Assembly (NCBI GenBank): GCA_009917555.1
Contig: QZDX01000004.1
Location: 223,039 to 287,038 of the forward strand
DNA: 64,000 bases
Direction: 5' to 3'
DNA from: a bacterium 1XD21-13
GTDB lineage: Bacteria; Bacillota; Clostridia; Lachnospirales; Lachnospiraceae
Under the pieces are notes generated by a model, which saw only the letters and a program-made list of their open reading frames with translations, was not told where the DNA came from and ran no database searches. Both the position numbers and the translations under genes were made by a program. This document shows positions 26,099 to 36,064 of this stretch, in pieces (the stretch's first letter is position 1; each line of letters opens with the position of its first letter).

Positions 26099-29000
26099 AT
26101 GAAGAAACGAAGTTGGAAACAAGTTCTTGCAGGGCTTCTTGCGATAGCTGTGATGGTGACATCGGTTCCGCCTGTAGATGTGTTGGCAACAGGATTAACT
26201 CCACAGCAAATTCAACTTTTTGATTACAATAAGCTATACTCTGCCGAAAGGGGAAATACATTTCTTGTTGGATTTAAAAATAAGGAACAACAACTAGAAA
26301 AAGGTCATGGCGATTATCTGGTAGGAGAAAGAGCTTTTGTAGAGTATTCTATGGCATATAACTCGCCTGTAAATATAGAGTTGTATTCCATAGATAATGG
26401 TGTGGCTAAACGCTTGGGCTTTATTTATGGTTTGGAGTATACCGAAAATCGTACAGGAACGATAAATAAATATACACCAACCGGACAGCAGCTTAGTACG
26501 ATAAAAGATAAATTAAATGCCCTTTCAAAAGATCAAGATGGATTTAAAAAATTGTTCAATATTCCGGGCGCATCCTTAACGGGAGAAAAGGCCGCTTATT
26601 CAACTTTGAGTGAGTATTACAGCTATTATGGTTTGGATAATCCATTTGAAAAATCTGAAGAAATGATGGTGAAGCCAGAAGAAGATAGCAAATTGGAAAA
26701 TACAGAAGACAATTTGGAAAAAGAATTGGAAAATGTAGAGGATGCACCATCAAAAGATACATCAGACGAAACAAAGAATCAGGAATCGGAAAATAGTAAA
26801 AAGGATTCTTTAGCAAAGACAGAGTTGCAAAATAATAATGCACCTATTACTGGAGGTGCTATTGTGAAGCAATTAGAAGAAGGTGAAGATTCTGATAATA
26901 ACATAGATGATGGAAATGTTAATAAGGATAATGCAGAGGATCAATCTTTAAACAATCCACCGAAAGAAGAGAAACCAGATGCATCTATAGATGAAGCAAC
27001 CAAAGAAGAGAAACCGGATGCATCTACAGATGAAGCAACCAAAGAAGAGAAACCGGATGCATCTACAGATGAAGCAACCAAAGAAGAGAAACCAGATACG
27101 TCTATAGATGATTCAGTACCGGAAGAACCGGCAGAGATCCCAATAGAAGAATATCCGGAGGATTTCTATTTGCCAGAACCGGATTATGATATGGCAACAT
27201 TTAATCTTCCGGGAGATACTCCGAGTGAAATTATTCATAATTTCTTTGTTTGGAATGGAAAGTATTTTGAGGAAGCAACACAAACTGCGGTCTATGCACC
27301 GCCAGGCGAATACGAAATACGTATTTTACCTCAATTGCAATCTACAGAAAAGTTAATACGAAAAATACCATTCACAATTGTTGGTTCAGGTATTGATGGG
27401 GAAATAACAGTAGAAGATGTCCAAAGACTTATTATTCGGGAATGTGAGAGTTGGAACAATATTCTTTCTGGCTTTCCTAGTTTGAAATATATATCTACCG
27501 GTGACCCGGTGGACCTTTTAAGCGGTGCTCTCCGTTGGAGCTATAGAGATATATTGGTTGAAGGAAAAGAACCGCTTGATTTTACACGTACCTATGTATC
27601 AAGCTTCAGAAAAAGAGATGATTTTGGACTTGGAAATGGTTGGACGCATACCTATTCTTATTTTGCAGATATCCGCAGCAGCGATGTAAAAGTGATCCTA
27701 CCGGAAGGCGGAGTAGTTAATTTTGCATTGGATTACGATGAAAGCTATACGGCTTCTGAGGGAAATGAATACTCACTGCATAAAGATGGCGATGGCTACC
27801 TGCTCTCCAGCTCGGGAGGAAAACAAGTATATTTTAATGGAGATGGAACAGCTTCTAAGGTAGTTGAACCCGATGGAACAATCATTCATATTGAAAATTC
27901 CGGAGGAAAGCCATCAAAGGTTACAACCAAAACAGGAAGTCTGTATTTTACATACAGTGGAGATCATTTAGTCTCTGTAAAAGATGATTCAGGACGTGAG
28001 GTTACATTTGAGTATTCCGGGTCAGATTTGAGCAGGGTAAACAATCCGGATGGCGACAGCATGAGTTATACTTATGATGAAAATCATAATATGCTGACAG
28101 TCAAAGATTTAAACGGAAATCTGGTTCTTGAAAATACTTACGATGATTATTACCGTGTTTCAACGCAGAAAATGCCGGATCGTGGTCTTATGACATACTC
28201 TTATGATATGGATAATAAAATAAATTCATATCATGAAGAGGGTGGAAAAGAAATATCTATAACGTATGATGATGATCAGCGGATAACATCCTTTACGGAT
28301 AATACGGGGACAGAGTACTACTCTTATGATAATTTGAGCAGGAAAGTTTCTGAAACAGATAAAAATGGAAATACAACAGAGTACACATATGTTGGAGATA
28401 CTCATAAGGTAGAAAGCGTCACCTACCCCAACGGAGCCACGGAGCGCTACTCCTACAACGAACGGATGCAGCTCGCCTCCATGACACAGAAGGACGGCAC
28501 CACCGTGTCATTCTCCTACGACGGGAACGGCGACCTGGTGAAGAGCGTGGATTCCAGAAAGGGCGAGAGAACCTACGCCTACGATGACAGGGGGTATCTT
28601 GCTTCCAGCACGGACGCTTTGGGCAATACCACCACCTACACCTGTGATTCCATGGGAAACATCCTCACCGAGACGGATCCCAAGGGAAACACCACCACCT
28701 ACGAATACAACTCCAAGGGATACCTCACAAAGCAGACGAGCCCCTTAGGGAACAGCTACTCTTACGAGTACTCCGAAGCCGGGAAGCTGGTAACGGAGAC
28801 GGATCCCCTGGGAAATAAGAAGACAACCGATTACAACGGCAACGGCTTCGAGACGGCGGTTTCCGACTGGCAGGGAAACAAGACCCTGTATACTTATAAT
28901 GCGGTCAACGACCTGACCAGTATGACGGACCCCACGGGAGCCAAAACCACCTATACCTACGACGGCCAGGGCAACCGCACCTCCGAGACGGATGCGGACG

Positions 29001-32000
29001 GCCACACCATCGCCTATACCTATGACGCCCTGGGCCGCATGACCAGCCGGACGGACGGCAACGGCAACACCACGAGCTTTTCTTACGACGCCAACGGCAA
29101 CCTGACCTCCAAGACCAACCCCTACGGCCATGCTTTTGCCACGGGCTACAATTCCATGGACCTGTCCGTCAGCGAGACAAACGAGAGGGGGCTCACCACC
29201 TCCTACGAGCGTGACACCATGGGCCGCATCACGAAGGAGACGGACGCAAAGGGTCATTCCATATCCTACGGCTACGACGCCAACGGCAACCTCACCTCCG
29301 TCACGGACGCAAGGGGCAACACCACCTCTTACAGCTACGATGCGGAGAACAAGCTGACCAGGATTGTGGATCCGGAGGGCGGCACCACCGTCTTTGCCTA
29401 CAACGCCCTGGGGCAGCTTGTCACCATCACCGATGCAAACGGGGCAAAGGGGAGCATCTCCTATGACGCAGACGGCAACCCCGTGAGTTCAGTTGATGGA
29501 TTGGAACAGACCACGGGTTATGAATATGACGGCCTGGGCCGCATCGTAAAGCAGAACAATCCGGACAAGACCAGCCGGAGCTACGCCTACGACGCCAACG
29601 GAAACGTGCTTTCCGTCACGGACGAGCGTGGAAACGCCACGACTTATACTTATGACAAAATGAACCGCCTTACCTCCATCACCGATCCGGAGGGCGGGGT
29701 GATCGCCTATGCCTACACCGCAGACGGCCAGCTGGCAACGGAAACAAACCAGAGGGGAAGCGTGACGGCTTATACCTACGACGGCAATCACAACGTCACC
29801 TCCGTGACCGACGGCAGGAAGAACACCGTCACCCTTGCCTATGACAAGCTTGACCGCCTTTCCTCCGTGACGGACGCAGAGGGCGGCGTCACTTCCTACG
29901 CATACGACGAGGTGGGCAACATCACCGGCATCACCCGTCCCACCGGGGGCATTTATACCAGCACTTATGACGAGGCCGACAACCGGACCACGCTGACGGA
30001 CGCCCTGGGACACGGCGAAGCCTACGCCTACGATGAAAACGGCAACTGCACCAGCGTCACGGACCGCAGGGGCAACACCACCAGCTATACCTATGACAAG
30101 AACAACCGCCTTACCAAGATCACGGACGCCTTGGGCGGAACCACCGTGTACGCCTATGACGCCCTGGGCCAGGTGACCTCCATCACCAACGCCATGAACG
30201 GGGTCACCTCCACCATCTACGATGCCAACGGCCAGACAACCACGGCGGCAAACGAGCTGGCGGGAGAGGGGACCATCCACAAGGTGCGTTACGAGTATGA
30301 TTCCATGGGCCGTGTCACCAAGCGTTACAACGAGGACAACTCCTACGTGAAATATGCTTACGACAAGAACGGGAACCTGGTCCGCATGACCAACGAGAGG
30401 GGCAACGCTTATACCTACACCTATGATAAGAACAACCTGCCCTTGACGGAAACGGATCCCATGGGCGGAACCACCACGGTGACCTACACGCCAAACGGCC
30501 TGACCGAGAGCGTGACCGACGCATTGGGCGGCGTCATCCGCTACACCTACGACAAGAACGACAACCTGATCAAGATGGTGGACGCAGAGGGCCACACCCT
30601 CACCTACACCTATGATAAAAACAACCGCCCGGTATCCGCCGTGGATGCCAACGGCAACAAGACGAAGTTCACTTATGATGCAAATGGAAACGTGACCGCC
30701 GTGGAGAATCCGGACGGGGGCGTGGAGCAGTACGTCTACGATCTCAACGACCAGCTCACCTCCTACACGGACGGCGAGGGCTATACTACCCTTTACGCCT
30801 ACGATGAAAACGGCAATTTAATCAAGGTAACGGACCCCAGGGGCAACAGCCGCACCGCAGAATATGATGCGCTGAACCGCCAGACCGCCACCGTCAATGA
30901 GGAGGGCGGAAGAGTAGAACTCTCCTATGATGCTTTAGGACGCATTACAAAGGTCATCAATGAGGACGGAGCCGTAACCGAGTATGAATATGATGCCAAG
31001 GGAAGAGTAACGGGAATCAAGGACGCTTACGGCAACTATAAGTATTTCACTTACGACCCCATGGACCGTGTGGCTTCCGTAACCGATGAAAACGGCGTGG
31101 AGCGTAAATACGCCTATGACTTCAAGGGCAATCTGACCAAATACACGGACGGCCTGGGTAACAGCGAGACCTATGCCTACGATGCCAACGACAACCGGAT
31201 CAGCGTCACCAACCGGAACGGCGAGACCTACACCTATACCTATGACGCATTGAACCGTGTCACCAGCGAGACGGATCCCAAGGGCAATACCAAGTCCTTT
31301 ACCTATGACAAGGACAGCCGGATCACGGCGGTCAAGGACCGGAACGGCAACACCACGAAGTACGTATTGGACGGCAATGGAAACATCGTTGAGAGTATAG
31401 ACGCAGCCGGAACCGGCAGCACGTTCACCTATGATTCCATGGACCGCTTAACGAAGATCCGTGTCCACAGGGTAGACAAGACCCATAAGGTAGACGAGTA
31501 TCAGGAGACCCTCTACACCTACGACCACAGGGGCCTGGTAAAGACCGAGGTTAATGCCAAGGGCGACGGAAAGGTGTTCGTCTATGACGGCAACGGAAAC
31601 CTGATCCAAAAGACCGACGAGGACGGCTATGTCACCGAGTACGAGTACAGCCCCGTCAACTTAGTAAGCAATATCAATTACAATGATGCAAAGTCCGCAT
31701 CCTACGCCTACAACGGCACGGGCGAATTGATCGAGATGGATGATTGGAACGGAAAGACCTCCATCGGAAGAGATCTTTTGAACCGTGTGGTAAAGGTGAC
31801 GGATCACGATGGCAGGGAAACAGAGTACGGCTGGGACAACGTAGGAAACAAGACCGTCCAGGGCTATCCGGACGGAACCCAGGTGGACTACTACTACGAT
31901 GCGGAAAACCAGATTGTTGAGATGAAGGACTTTGACGGGGGCATCACCAGGTTTGAGTATGATGCCAACGGAAATAAGACCTTCAAGGAATATCCCAACT

Positions 32001-34195
32001 ACGAGACCGCCTACTACTTCTACGATGAATGCGACCGGATCATCGAGATGGACGAGTACGACTTAGGCGGCAAGAAGCTGTTCAAGACCACCTACAGCTG
32101 GGACGCAGAGGGCAACCGGTTAAGCGAGATGCAGTACAACCACGGCCAGAGCGGGGCCAGCGGCAACGGCAATGGAAATGGTGGAAACAAGGGCAATGGA
32201 AACAGCAAGGGAACGGGAGGCAACGCAGTCATCTCGGGAGCGCTCTTTAATGCAGTAAATGTATTAGACAGTCTGTTGGAGGGCGGAAGCTCCGGGACAA
32301 CGAGTTCACAGGACGTACAAAACACGCCGGATACACAGAGCGTGCGGACCACGCCGGAAGCACCGGTGGTGGAAATCCCGTCTGCGGACACCGGGCGGTT
32401 AAGCGCAGAGAGCCCCATCGCCAACGGCATGGCGCTTCCGGATCCCACGGCGGGCACGGTCGCAGGCGTAGTCCTGAATTATCAGGCAGAAGCGGCGAAA
32501 GAACTGAACGCACTGCTTCAGAATGCGGCAATCGAAGTGGAAGCGCCCAAGCCGGAAACGCCTGAAGCTGAAACGGATAAGCCGGAGACCGGAAAGGAAG
32601 ACGCATCCGTAGAAGGCAACGGGGACGGAAACGGCCAGGTTCCTCCGGGACAGACCGAGGACGGGGACGGCAGCATCGTGAATCCGGGCGGCCACATGCC
32701 ACCGGGATTGAACAGGGGAGAAAAGGGGGAGAAGCCCGACAATCCCAACAAGCCGGCAAAGCCGGACAACCCGGGAACCGAGGACAATACGGACAAGCAG
32801 GCGAACAAGGCCAACAAGGGAACCCACAAGTATACCTACGATGAGCTAAACCGCATGATTACCAGCAACATCGCAGGCACCACGACCACCTACACCTACG
32901 ACACGTTAGGGAACCTGGTGCTTGAAAAGGCGAAGAACCATGTGGTAGACTATCAGTATAATGAGCTGAACCAGTTAGTACAGAAAAAGGACGGCAACGA
33001 GAGTTATACCTACACCTACGACAAGCGGGGCAACCGCACGGCGGAAATCGGCAAGAAAGCCAGCCGATCCTACGTTTACGACGAAACAAACCGCATGGTG
33101 GAGGGAACCAACTGGAAAGGGGACAAATCTGCCTACACGTACAACGGACTGGGCATCCGGATCAACAACATCCATACCACCCACGCCGGAAAGGTCTACG
33201 CCCGTGATTACGTGATCGACTACACCAGCTTCGAGAACGACGACCTGATGGTGTTCGCCGAGGGCAACGGCCAGCTGGAATACGAGCAGAAGCACGTGTA
33301 CGCCGGAAGCGAGCGGATCGAGCAGTTCATGGACAAGGGCAACTGGGAGCGGATTCTGTACGTCCACGAGGACGTGATGGGGAACACCCGGTACTACACC
33401 AAGGCCAACGGCCAGAGCTTCGCGGAACTGACCTACGACGCCTGGGGGATGCCGGAGAGCCCGAACAAGCTTCTGAACAACGACCACGGTAATTATGTAT
33501 TTGCAACCTTTACGGGCCACATCTATGATACGACCCTTGACATCTACTTTGCGGAGGCGAGGTTCTACGATGCCAACAACCGAACATGGCTTGCAATGGA
33601 TCCGATTAAGGATGGACTGAATTGGTATCAGTATTGCTATAGTGATCCGATAAATTATATGGATCCAGATGGTGAAAATCCGTTTATTGTATATGTTGTT
33701 AATATTTTAATTGAAGGTTCATCAAATGCTGTAGTTCAAGGAGGATTTAATGTTTATGATCAGTTAAAATCTGGGAATGATTTTGATTGGGGTAATCTTA
33801 AAGATGAAATGCTCAAAGGATTTGTAGATGGGGCTATAGATGGAGCTATTCCATCTGAACCTATTTCGGCTATATATCATGGAATTAGAGCTTATATAGA
33901 AGAATATCAAGAAAACCAAAATACATTAACAGCAATATTTGAAGGTTTAGTATTTGCAGGGATGGAATTTTTACCTTCTGCTGGTAAAACAGTTTTAAAA
34001 AAAGTTGGACTAGGTACAGTAGATGAATTTTTAGAAAATGCTATTAAAAGGCTTAATAGTTCTGATATACACAATATTATTGCTTACTTTAAATATGAGG
34101 AAATAAGCACTGCACTAGGTGAATTACTTTCCAGAGCAACAAATGGTATCTCAGCATTGGCCAGAAATTATTTTGAATCATTACAAGGAAGCTGA
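26099..34195 (+). CDS. Secreted RHS/YD-repeat polymorphic toxin-type protein, 2698 residues
   Basis: A signal peptide (residues 1-30, ending VDVLAT) precedes an acidic, repeat-containing linker (190-360). A DUF6531-type segment begins at about 468 (GDPVDLLSGALRW). From about 650 to 2010 run dozens of YD repeats of the form TYDANGNLT, which build a hollow beta-shell; a Gly/Asn- and Pro-rich linker (2020-2240) and more repeats follow. The RHS core-associated part (about 2395-2527) ends FYDANNRTWLAMDPI and MDPDGENP, the boundary where the toxin tip is normally released. The last 170 residues, AT-rich, are helical and unrecognised. It probably acts in contact-dependent competition; immunity candidates follow directly. 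Confidence 0.9.
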   Translation: MKKRSWKQVLAGLLAIAVMVTSVPPVDVLATGLTPQQIQLFDYNKLYSAERGNTFLVGFKNKEQQLEKGHGDYLVGERAFVEYSMAYNSPVNIELYSIDNGVAKRLGFIYGLEYTENRTGTINKYTPTGQQLSTIKDKLNALSKDQDGFKKLFNIPGASLTGEKAAYSTLSEYYSYYGLDNPFEKSEEMMVKPEEDSKLENTEDNLEKELENVEDAPSKDTSDETKNQESENSKKDSLAKTELQNNNAPITGGAIVKQLEEGEDSDNNIDDGNVNKDNAEDQSLNNPPKEEKPDASIDEATKEEKPDASTDEATKEEKPDASTDEATKEEKPDTSIDDSVPEEPAEIPIEEYPEDFYLPEPDYDMATFNLPGDTPSEIIHNFFVWNGKYFEEATQTAVYAPPGEYEIRILPQLQSTEKLIRKIPFTIVGSGIDGEITVEDVQRLIIRECESWNNILSGFPSLKYISTGDPVDLLSGALRWSYRDILVEGKEPLDFTRTYVSSFRKRDDFGLGNGWTHTYSYFADIRSSDVKVILPEGGVVNFALDYDESYTASEGNEYSLHKDGDGYLLSSSGGKQVYFNGDGTASKVVEPDGTIIHIENSGGKPSKVTTKTGSLYFTYSGDHLVSVKDDSGREVTFEYSGSDLSRVNNPDGDSMSYTYDENHNMLTVKDLNGNLVLENTYDDYYRVSTQKMPDRGLMTYSYDMDNKINSYHEEGGKEISITYDDDQRITSFTDNTGTEYYSYDNLSRKVSETDKNGNTTEYTYVGDTHKVESVTYPNGATERYSYNERMQLASMTQKDGTTVSFSYDGNGDLVKSVDSRKGERTYAYDDRGYLASSTDALGNTTTYTCDSMGNILTETDPKGNTTTYEYNSKGYLTKQTSPLGNSYSYEYSEAGKLVTETDPLGNKKTTDYNGNGFETAVSDWQGNKTLYTYNAVNDLTSMTDPTGAKTTYTYDGQGNRTSETDADGHTIAYTYDALGRMTSRTDGNGNTTSFSYDANGNLTSKTNPYGHAFATGYNSMDLSVSETNERGLTTSYERDTMGRITKETDAKGHSISYGYDANGNLTSVTDARGNTTSYSYDAENKLTRIVDPEGGTTVFAYNALGQLVTITDANGAKGSISYDADGNPVSSVDGLEQTTGYEYDGLGRIVKQNNPDKTSRSYAYDANGNVLSVTDERGNATTYTYDKMNRLTSITDPEGGVIAYAYTADGQLATETNQRGSVTAYTYDGNHNVTSVTDGRKNTVTLAYDKLDRLSSVTDAEGGVTSYAYDEVGNITGITRPTGGIYTSTYDEADNRTTLTDALGHGEAYAYDENGNCTSVTDRRGNTTSYTYDKNNRLTKITDALGGTTVYAYDALGQVTSITNAMNGVTSTIYDANGQTTTAANELAGEGTIHKVRYEYDSMGRVTKRYNEDNSYVKYAYDKNGNLVRMTNERGNAYTYTYDKNNLPLTETDPMGGTTTVTYTPNGLTESVTDALGGVIRYTYDKNDNLIKMVDAEGHTLTYTYDKNNRPVSAVDANGNKTKFTYDANGNVTAVENPDGGVEQYVYDLNDQLTSYTDGEGYTTLYAYDENGNLIKVTDPRGNSRTAEYDALNRQTATVNEEGGRVELSYDALGRITKVINEDGAVTEYEYDAKGRVTGIKDAYGNYKYFTYDPMDRVASVTDENGVERKYAYDFKGNLTKYTDGLGNSETYAYDANDNRISVTNRNGETYTYTYDALNRVTSETDPKGNTKSFTYDKDSRITAVKDRNGNTTKYVLDGNGNIVESIDAAGTGSTFTYDSMDRLTKIRVHRVDKTHKVDEYQETLYTYDHRGLVKTEVNAKGDGKVFVYDGNGNLIQKTDEDGYVTEYEYSPVNLVSNINYNDAKSASYAYNGTGELIEMDDWNGKTSIGRDLLNRVVKVTDHDGRETEYGWDNVGNKTVQGYPDGTQVDYYYDAENQIVEMKDFDGGITRFEYDANGNKTFKEYPNYETAYYFYDECDRIIEMDEYDLGGKKLFKTTYSWDAEGNRLSEMQYNHGQSGASGNGNGNGGNKGNGNSKGTGGNAVISGALFNAVNVLDSLLEGGSSGTTSSQDVQNTPDTQSVRTTPEAPVVEIPSADTGRLSAESPIANGMALPDPTAGTVAGVVLNYQAEAAKELNALLQNAAIEVEAPKPETPEAETDKPETGKEDASVEGNGDGNGQVPPGQTEDGDGSIVNPGGHMPPGLNRGEKGEKPDNPNKPAKPDNPGTEDNTDKQANKANKGTHKYTYDELNRMITSNIAGTTTTYTYDTLGNLVLEKAKNHVVDYQYNELNQLVQKKDGNESYTYTYDKRGNRTAEIGKKASRSYVYDETNRMVEGTNWKGDKSAYTYNGLGIRINNIHTTHAGKVYARDYVIDYTSFENDDLMVFAEGNGQLEYEQKHVYAGSERIEQFMDKGNWERILYVHEDVMGNTRYYTKANGQSFAELTYDAWGMPESPNKLLNNDHGNYVFATFTGHIYDTTLDIYFAEARFYDANNRTWLAMDPIKDGLNWYQYCYSDPINYMDPDGENPFIVYVVNILIEGSSNAVVQGGFNVYDQLKSGNDFDWGNLKDEMLKGFVDGAIDGAIPSEPISAIYHGIRAYIEEYQENQNTLTAIFEGLVFAGMEFLPSAGKTVLKKVGLGTVDEFLENAIKRLNSSDIHNIIAYFKYEEISTALGELLSRATNGISALARNYFESLQGS
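26963..27110 (+). repeat. 39-bp tandem repeats inside the RHS gene
   Basis: About 3.5 copies of a 13-residue unit EEKPDASTDEATK are encoded by nearly identical 39-bp blocks. They form a charged linker between the signal-peptide region and the RHS shell and may vary in number between strains. Confidence 0.85.
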
Positions 34196-34203
34196 CTAAA
34201 ATT

Positions 34204-35085
34204 ATGAAAAAAGAGAGTCTTAAAAGATTATATGTAATACAGTTAAACGGTATGCTTGCTGTTTTGATTTATTTAACTGTGTCGATGATTTGGGATGTTT
34301 ATGATGCAAAAGAGGTGTTAAAAACACCTCTTCCATCCTATGAAGAATTAGAGCATGTGGATGGTATTGTGGAGAAATTTATTACATCAAGAGCTTCTAC
34401 TAAATATGGTGGTAAAATTGCAGAACTATATCTGAATAACGGAAACATCTACTATTTTAGTAAACGCATTTGTTCTATTTTGGACCAGACCAATTTTGAG
34501 GAGGTGGTGAAAAAGGGCGATAAAGTAGAATTATGGGTAAGTTATCAAAAGACCTCTGCTTTAGATGGAAAAGTGCCTGCAGTATACCAATTAGTAAGAG
34601 ATGGAGAGGTGTATCTTTCTTATAAAGTGGTTTTTAAGGCAACAACTGATATGAGAGAGGCCGAAACAAAGCTTCCTTTATACTGCCTTGGAATTTTATA
34701 TATTATATGGATTCCGTATTATGTCTATTCTATGGTCAAATATAAGAAATCAGGTAGATTGCCAAAATCATATTTGAAAAAAATGCGCTCACATGAAATT
34801 TATGGAGAAGCAGGGATACGAAATGAAACAACAAATAAAGCAAAGCAGTTTGTAAGGATGATAGCAGATGAAGAACTTAAAGAAAAACCAATGAGCGCTA
34901 CTAAGAGAATATATGTTAATATTGTGTTTGGTATTTTGTTTTTTGTAATATGGGGAAGTATTGCATTTTTCTCCTTTAGAGAACTGAATTCATCTTTAAG
35001 AATTGCATTGCGAACAGGTCTATTTCTTTCGTTGGCAATTACAACGTTTTTTTATTTGATATTATATTATAGAAAAAATAATTGA
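34204..35085 (+). CDS. Membrane protein, candidate immunity partner of the RHS toxin
   Basis: Topology: one helix at about residues 12-30, an outer domain (40-155), a helix at 158-180, a charged cytoplasmic stretch, and two helices (235-258, 266-288). The outer domain contains VDGIVEKF and VKKGDKVELWVSY. The same layout, with EGFYQG and VKSGDLLQMLVDL, occurs in the next gene, so the two are probably distant paralogues. It starts nine bases after the RHS stop and shares its AT-rich composition. A small membrane gene in this place is usually the immunity protein for the toxin tip; the function is inferred. Confidence 0.55.
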   Translation: MKKESLKRLYVIQLNGMLAVLIYLTVSMIWDVYDAKEVLKTPLPSYEELEHVDGIVEKFITSRASTKYGGKIAELYLNNGNIYYFSKRICSILDQTNFEEVVKKGDKVELWVSYQKTSALDGKVPAVYQLVRDGEVYLSYKVVFKATTDMREAETKLPLYCLGILYIIWIPYYVYSMVKYKKSGRLPKSYLKKMRSHEIYGEAGIRNETTNKAKQFVRMIADEELKEKPMSATKRIYVNIVFGILFFVIWGSIAFFSFRELNSSLRIALRTGLFLSLAITTFFYLILYYRKNN

Positions 35086-35140
35086 TATTGATAAGGGGGT
35101 TCTATAGTTATAGTATTAAAAAAATGATAAGAATTGAGTA

Positions 35141-35186
35141 ATTTTATTTGCCAGATCTTCGATTTCGGAGATCTGGCAAATAAAAT
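35141..35186. repeat. Perfect 18-bp inverted repeat before the second membrane protein
   Basis: ATTTTATTTGCCAGATCT and its exact complement AGATCTGGCAAATAAAAT are separated by ten bases. No T-run follows on either side. If translation starts at 35206, this would be a structure in the 5' untranslated region. Confidence 0.8.
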
Positions 35187-35205
35187 AGAAAATAAGGTGG
35201 AAATA

Positions 35206-35985
35206 ATGCATATTGGACAAAAAATTTATAATATAAAGGCATCGGTAGGTGCAACAATAGGATGGATTTATTGTTGGAGTGTTCTGGCTATTATAATTTT
35301 GTTGGCCCTTTTATTTGGAGGTGAAAAACAGCCATCAAAAGAAGATTTGACTTATATAGAAGGTTTCTATCAAGGGCGGAAGCCAGGTAGGGGATTTACA
35401 ATTGTACTGATGGATGGAGAAAAATATAAAATAGGTGTGACTGTATGCGATAATGCATTTGATGAAAGAAATTTTTGTGAGAATGTAAAAAGTGGCGATT
35501 TACTTCAAATGCTAGTTGATTTAAATACGAAATATTATATGCCGTATATATACGAACTGGAAAGTAATGACATATCATATATTACATATGAGGATGCCAT
35601 AAAGTTTGTTAAAAAAAATAACCGTGAAGTGACAATATTTGCATGGATAGCTTTTTCTATTATGACGATTTTTAGCATTGCTGGAGCTATTAAATTGATT
35701 GTCGATGGACTATATAAGAAAAAGCAGATATCGACAGATTCATCCAAAGTTACCGAAAAGTATAGTATAAATGCAAATGTAATACGAGCAACTGTTGCCG
35801 GAACTGTTTATAAAATAATGGTAGTTCCAGGGCAAGAAGTTAGAAAAGGTGATACGGTTCTTATTATAAAATCAATGCAAATGCAAATTCCGGTATTGGC
35901 ACCTGATGATGCAATTGTAGAGAATGTGTACGTATCTATTGGAGATATTCTTCAAAAAGATATGATGGTGGTATTGTTAAGATAA
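35206..35985 (+). CDS. Membrane protein with a C-terminal biotinyl/lipoyl-like domain lacking the lysine
   Basis: ATG 35206 has AAGGTGG five bases upstream and is preferred over a TTG at 35134 without a ribosome site. Two transmembrane helices (about 18-40 and 145-165) flank an outer domain related to that of the preceding gene. The last 75 residues have the biotinyl/lipoyl fold pattern: ATVAGTVYKIMVVPGQEV, KGDTVLIIKSMQMQIPVLAP and GDILQKDMMVVLL. The attachment motif should read EAMKM with the modified Lys; here it is KSMQM, so biotinylation at the usual place is impossible. The domain may only bind a partner. Immunity or transport-adaptor role is inference. Confidence 0.6.
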   Translation: MHIGQKIYNIKASVGATIGWIYCWSVLAIIILLALLFGGEKQPSKEDLTYIEGFYQGRKPGRGFTIVLMDGEKYKIGVTVCDNAFDERNFCENVKSGDLLQMLVDLNTKYYMPYIYELESNDISYITYEDAIKFVKKNNREVTIFAWIAFSIMTIFSIAGAIKLIVDGLYKKKQISTDSSKVTEKYSINANVIRATVAGTVYKIMVVPGQEVRKGDTVLIIKSMQMQIPVLAPDDAIVENVYVSIGDILQKDMMVVLLR

Positions 35986-36064
35986 TTAGTCTGCTATTTA
36001 GGGGAGTATTCTAAGCGAACCTTTTTAGATTTAAAAGACTGGCAGTGCGAAATAAAGAAATATG

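Noticed and set aside
29489..30595. Long antisense frame (368 codons) within the RHS repeats
   Set aside because: It mirrors the regular YD repeats on the other strand, has no ribosome site, and its Val/Gly-rich product is an artefact of repeat codon usage.
32092..33520. Several antisense frames of 100-180 codons in the RHS linker and core
   Set aside because: They overlap one another in different frames within GC-rich coding DNA and show no start signals or known motifs.
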